64,000 nucleotides of DNA from an uncultured Lachnospiraceae bacterium. GTDB lineage: Bacteria; Bacillota; Clostridia; Lachnospirales; Lachnospiraceae. Numbering within the stretch: position 1 is the first letter of the stretch; each line of letters starts with the position of its first letter. Location: positions 1 to 64,000 of the forward strand of contig CAMEJJ010000003.1 in assembly GCA_945919795.1 (NCBI GenBank), written 5' to 3'. Shown here piece after piece: positions 61,696-64,000 of this stretch. A program made the translations under genes and the position numbers. Below the pieces are notes generated by a model, which was given only the letters and a program-made list of their open reading frames with translations, was not told where the DNA came from and made no database searches.

Positions 61696-63318
61696 TTATT
61701 GCTCCTCACTTTCCAAAGCTTCACTTTTTATGCTTTCTTTTTCTTTATAATCACTTTCTGTAATCTGTCCGAGTAAATAAAAATATGCGGATGCATTTAA
61801 AGCATCACTTCGCGCTTCATCCACACTTTCATGAATAATTCCCCGGTCTGTTAAATATATTTCGCCTTCTTTATTGCAGCCACCAAAACCATGAATTGCA
61901 TTTTTTAATATCCGGTTATATTCCTGACTGACAATTACGTGCTCAACAATGGCAATGATCGAAAGCCGATCCGTCAAAATACGACTTCTGCAATCATCCC
62001 CGATACCATCATAATTTTCACTTTGAATTGATTCATCAAACTGCTCTGCCGTCCGCATCAGATGTTTCATTCCTTTTTCACACAAATCCATATCCACCGG
62101 ATTCGTGGTTCTTAAATAAGAGATCAAACCATGCACATATGCCTCATCGGCTCGCAGTTCTTTTGTGGAAGCATTAGTCAAAAACAATTCCCGCTCCGGA
62201 TTGTTTTTCAAATATTCCTCTGTAATGATTCGGTACTTGCTCTGCCCGGTATAGCGATACAACCCGGCGGCGGCATAGAACAGAAAGGATTCATCTATGA
62301 GCTCAGCTTTTCTTTGTTCAACAAGATTATACGAGCGAACTGCTTCATTTAAATATGTATTTGCAAGTGTTGCATCATATTCCTGTATTTTGTCATATAA
62401 CATCGCCATCAAACAACTGTAAAAAGCAAAGGTGTCCAAATCATAATCATCATCACTTTTAACAACTTCATCACTCGCGTATTTTTCTGCCTGATTCATC
62501 AATCCGCCGGCTGCCTTTTCACAATCTTTCAGGTACTCCGGTTTCTTATCTGTATTCCCTTCCGTAGCAAAAACAGAATAAGGCTCATCATCGGTATATA
62601 CATCCACATAACGCAGTATCCACAATAAAATCTGCACTCTTTTTTCAAAATCCGACTGATTGTTGTTAGCATATGCTAACGATTTCTGATATAGTTCTAC
62701 AGAAAGTGACGCGTATTTATCCTCGATGATACAGAATTGTTCGGAGCGGCCGATAAAAGAGGCCTCAATATAGTAAGTTCCGCATTCCGTAAGCTGGGAA
62801 AAATCGCCTGTTTTCTTACTGTCGATTTTTCCTGTAAACACCGTCTCTTTAGACTTCACATTGATAACTTCAAAGATATCTCCCACATTCCCCTTGTCAA
62901 AATAAGCCTTTTTTATATCATTTGTCTGATACCCAAGCAAATCAATTTTTATGACAGAGAGGTCGTGTGTATTATTATTTATATCATCACTTATATTGTC
63001 ATTTGTACTATTATTTGTACTGCTATTTGTATTGTCATCTGTATTGTTGTTTATATTTCCATTTAACTTGCCATCATTATTATCAATATTATCATCTATA
63101 CCATTGTTTACATCTAATCTGTCTACGTACTCTTCGTTTGTATTTCCACTTACCATGCCATGCATATCTTTATCTGTATCATTGGTATCCATGGCTTCCC
63201 ACGCGGTTTCTGCGAAATCCTTCCCTGCATATCCCTTTTCAAAATGCCGGTAAGTATATAGGATCAGACCCATCAAACAGGCTGTAAGCAATGCCCCTGT
63301 CAAAATCCTTTTTTTCAA
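61696..63318 (-). CDS. Membrane-anchored GH9-like protein with cellulase Ig-like domain
   Basis: This 540-aa protein starts at a TTG with GGAG 7 bp before it. It has an N-terminal membrane helix (about 5-22), an Asn/Asp/Thr-rich low-complexity linker (about 70-120), an N-terminal cellulase Ig-like domain (KIDLLGYQTNDIKKAYF, about 122-200) and a helical domain resembling the glycoside hydrolase family 9 barrel (to about 520). The usual DAGD catalytic motif of family 9 is not visible, so it may be inactive as a cellulase. It abuts ddl, which suggests a cell-wall role. Confidence 0.75.
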   Translation of the reverse strand: MKKRILTGALLTACLMGLILYTYRHFEKGYAGKDFAETAWEAMDTNDTDKDMHGMVSGNTNEEYVDRLDVNNGIDDNIDNNDGKLNGNINNNTDDNTNSSTNNSTNDNISDDINNNTHDLSVIKIDLLGYQTNDIKKAYFDKGNVGDIFEVINVKSKETVFTGKIDSKKTGDFSQLTECGTYYIEASFIGRSEQFCIIEDKYASLSVELYQKSLAYANNNQSDFEKRVQILLWILRYVDVYTDDEPYSVFATEGNTDKKPEYLKDCEKAAGGLMNQAEKYASDEVVKSDDDYDLDTFAFYSCLMAMLYDKIQEYDATLANTYLNEAVRSYNLVEQRKAELIDESFLFYAAAGLYRYTGQSKYRIITEEYLKNNPERELFLTNASTKELRADEAYVHGLISYLRTTNPVDMDLCEKGMKHLMRTAEQFDESIQSENYDGIGDDCRSRILTDRLSIIAIVEHVIVSQEYNRILKNAIHGFGGCNKEGEIYLTDRGIIHESVDEARSDALNASAYFYLLGQITESDYKEKESIKSEALESEEQ

Positions 63319-63464
63319 TTCTTTACTCCGTAATATAACAAAAAAATCGTGTAACCCTTGCCATTTCAGTTCTTAGCTTTCCGTTTTCATATCTGTTGAT
63401 ATTATACCTTAAGCACCTGAATCGGTAAAGTCACACGATGATTTTATTTTTTTTCGCAAGTCGC

Positions 63465-63676
63465 TCTCACAGAAATATATATCTTTGCCGCCTCGTACTT
63501 CGGTTTCTAGACTTTCTAAGCGGCATGCTCGCAAAAAATTATTAAATACCCGGTTTCAAAACTCAGACTTCGTCTTCGAACAGTTGAAACCAGGCATTAT
63601 TTTTGCTCGCCATGCCGCTAAGATAGTCACAAAACCTCGTAAAAGTCGGCGGACAAAGATATATATTTCTGTGAGA
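63465..63676. mobile_element. 212-bp fold-back element with perfect 23-bp ends
   Basis: The arms at 63465-63487 and 63654-63676 are exact inverted repeats of 23 bp, beginning TCTCACAGAAATATATATC. Inside them TCTAAGCGGCATG faces CATGCCGCTAAGA (one mismatch), and the centre is the hairpin at 63545-63598. The order of modules is the same as in the inner half of the 53810-54291 element. The tail at 63672-63720 (GAGAACGTGTCTG, ATATAAATTTC) matches the repeat ends at 20975-21126 and 50411-50455. Confidence 0.88.
63545..63598. repeat. Central hairpin module, copy 3
   Basis: AATACCCGGTTTCAA and TTGAAACCAGGCATT flank CAGACTTCGTCTTCG. Each arm has one change relative to copies 1 and 2, and these changes do not compensate each other. 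Confidence 0.88.
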
Positions 63677-63736
63677 ACGTGTCTGAGAGAAGGATATATA
63701 AATTTCTTAGGCACGCAAGCATAGAAAGAATAAACA

Positions 63737-64000
63737 TTATTGAAAATATAAAACAGGGTCCATACTTTCCCCGTCGTGCTCCATTTTCACATAAAGATTA
63801 GAACCCTCGATTGTATAATACTTGGTCGGTTCTGCCACCGAACCGATAATCTGTCCACGGCTTACGATGTCATCCATTTCAACATTGACATCTTTTAACT
63901 GTCCATACGTCATCGAATATCCGTCACCTAAATCCATGGTCACATACTGTCCGATTTCTTCATTATAACCAAGATTTGTTACCTTTCCTTTTGCGGCGGC
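63737..64000 (-). CDS. C-terminal end of a LytM/M23 peptidase-like protein (partial)
   Basis: The frame is open to the right window edge, so only the last 87 residues are seen. VTNLGYNEEIGQYVTMDLGD, SMTYGQLKDVNVEMDDIVSRG and IIGSVAEPTKYY match the lysostaphin-type barrel. The position normally holding the catalytic His (YGHL or YAHL) is YGQL, so the domain is probably inactive, as in some SpoIIQ-type sporulation proteins. The start lies outside the window. Confidence 0.8.
   Translation of the reverse strand, partial: AAAKGKVTNLGYNEEIGQYVTMDLGDGYSMTYGQLKDVNVEMDDIVSRGQIIGSVAEPTKYYTIEGSNLYVKMEHDGESMDPVLYFQ

Larger units (their letters stand above)
63319..63736. other. Intergenic region with a fold-back element
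   Basis: 63319-63464 holds the upstream region of the GH9-like gene, with no clear promoter assigned. 63465-63725 is the fold-back element and its tail. No gene is seen; frames across the element are palindrome by-products. Confidence 0.7.

Noticed and set aside
63485-63724. 79-codon frame in the right-hand fold-back element
   Set aside because: Same reason: it follows the repeat modules and not any protein family.

Overview
The window comes from a low-GC, anaerobic, spore-forming Firmicute, most likely a Lachnospiraceae gut commensal. The signs are A+T-rich intergenic DNA, strong AGGAGG-type ribosome binding sites, sporulation genes (spoIIID, a SipL-like SPOCS/LysM protein), an oxygen-defence set typical of strict anaerobes (rubrerythrins, desulfoferrodoxin, FprA flavoprotein, high-molecular-weight rubredoxin) and a class 1B dihydroorotate dehydrogenase. 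No rRNA, tRNA, CRISPR array, transposase or prophage gene was recognised. Species was not determined.

Layout. 1-510 is a tandem array of 74-bp units, each with an internal inverted repeat; it runs off the left edge. 754-3978 is carB without carA beside it. 4188-9899 is a tightly coupled four-gene minus-strand operon: CapA-like metallophosphatase, RimK-type ATP-grasp ligase, FolC-like Mur ligase, then an LtaS-like membrane phosphotransferase. 10326-15951 is an oxygen/peroxide defence cluster (Hrb, SDR-type epimerase, reverse rubrerythrin, FprA, desulfoferrodoxin, lactate dehydrogenase, PerR-like regulator), with palindromic PerR-type boxes at promoters. 16382-20951 is a plus-strand operon of a membrane-anchored XRE regulator, a membrane acyltransferase and a very unusual acyltransferase-ABC permease fusion. 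21162-26440 holds a lipoprotein esterase, a FucO-like dehydrogenase and a short UvrA homologue. 26719-29159 is a second PerR-like gene with a rubredoxin/glutamate synthase/rubrerythrin fusion.

30834-40957 is an accessory, defence-like island, more A+T-rich than its surroundings: a PP2A-like phosphatase and a HAD phosphatase, an unknown 323-aa protein, a WYL regulator, a shortened TOPRIM-like protein, an SF1 helicase-nuclease, an Abi_2 protein with a long leader that may be a structured RNA, a broken EcsC gene and a membrane-anchored nuclease-like protein. It ends sharply at guaA.

41048-64000 is mostly core: guaA, trkA-trkH, spoIIID, an NlpC/P60 hydrolase, a trigger-factor-like lipoprotein, ispE with a GntR regulator, the SipL-like gene, pyrC-pyrK-pyrD, plsC, and an operon of a GH9-like membrane protein with ddl and murF. 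Dispersed fold-back elements sit in intergenic gaps (9954-10042, 20975-21126, 50411-50455, 53810-54291, 59035-59090, 63465-63725). They share sequence modules and look like a non-autonomous, MITE-like family.

How the genes work together. carB and pyrC/K/D serve pyrimidine synthesis. The rubredoxin, rubrerythrin, FprA and Dfx proteins form an NAD(P)H-dependent O2, H2O2 and superoxide reduction chain under PerR-like control. ddl and murF make the D-Ala-D-Ala end of the peptidoglycan precursor. The best candidates for undescribed biology are the CapA/ATP-grasp/Mur ligase/LtaS operon, the acyltransferase-permease fusion, the Abi_2 locus with its leader RNA, and the modular fold-back family.
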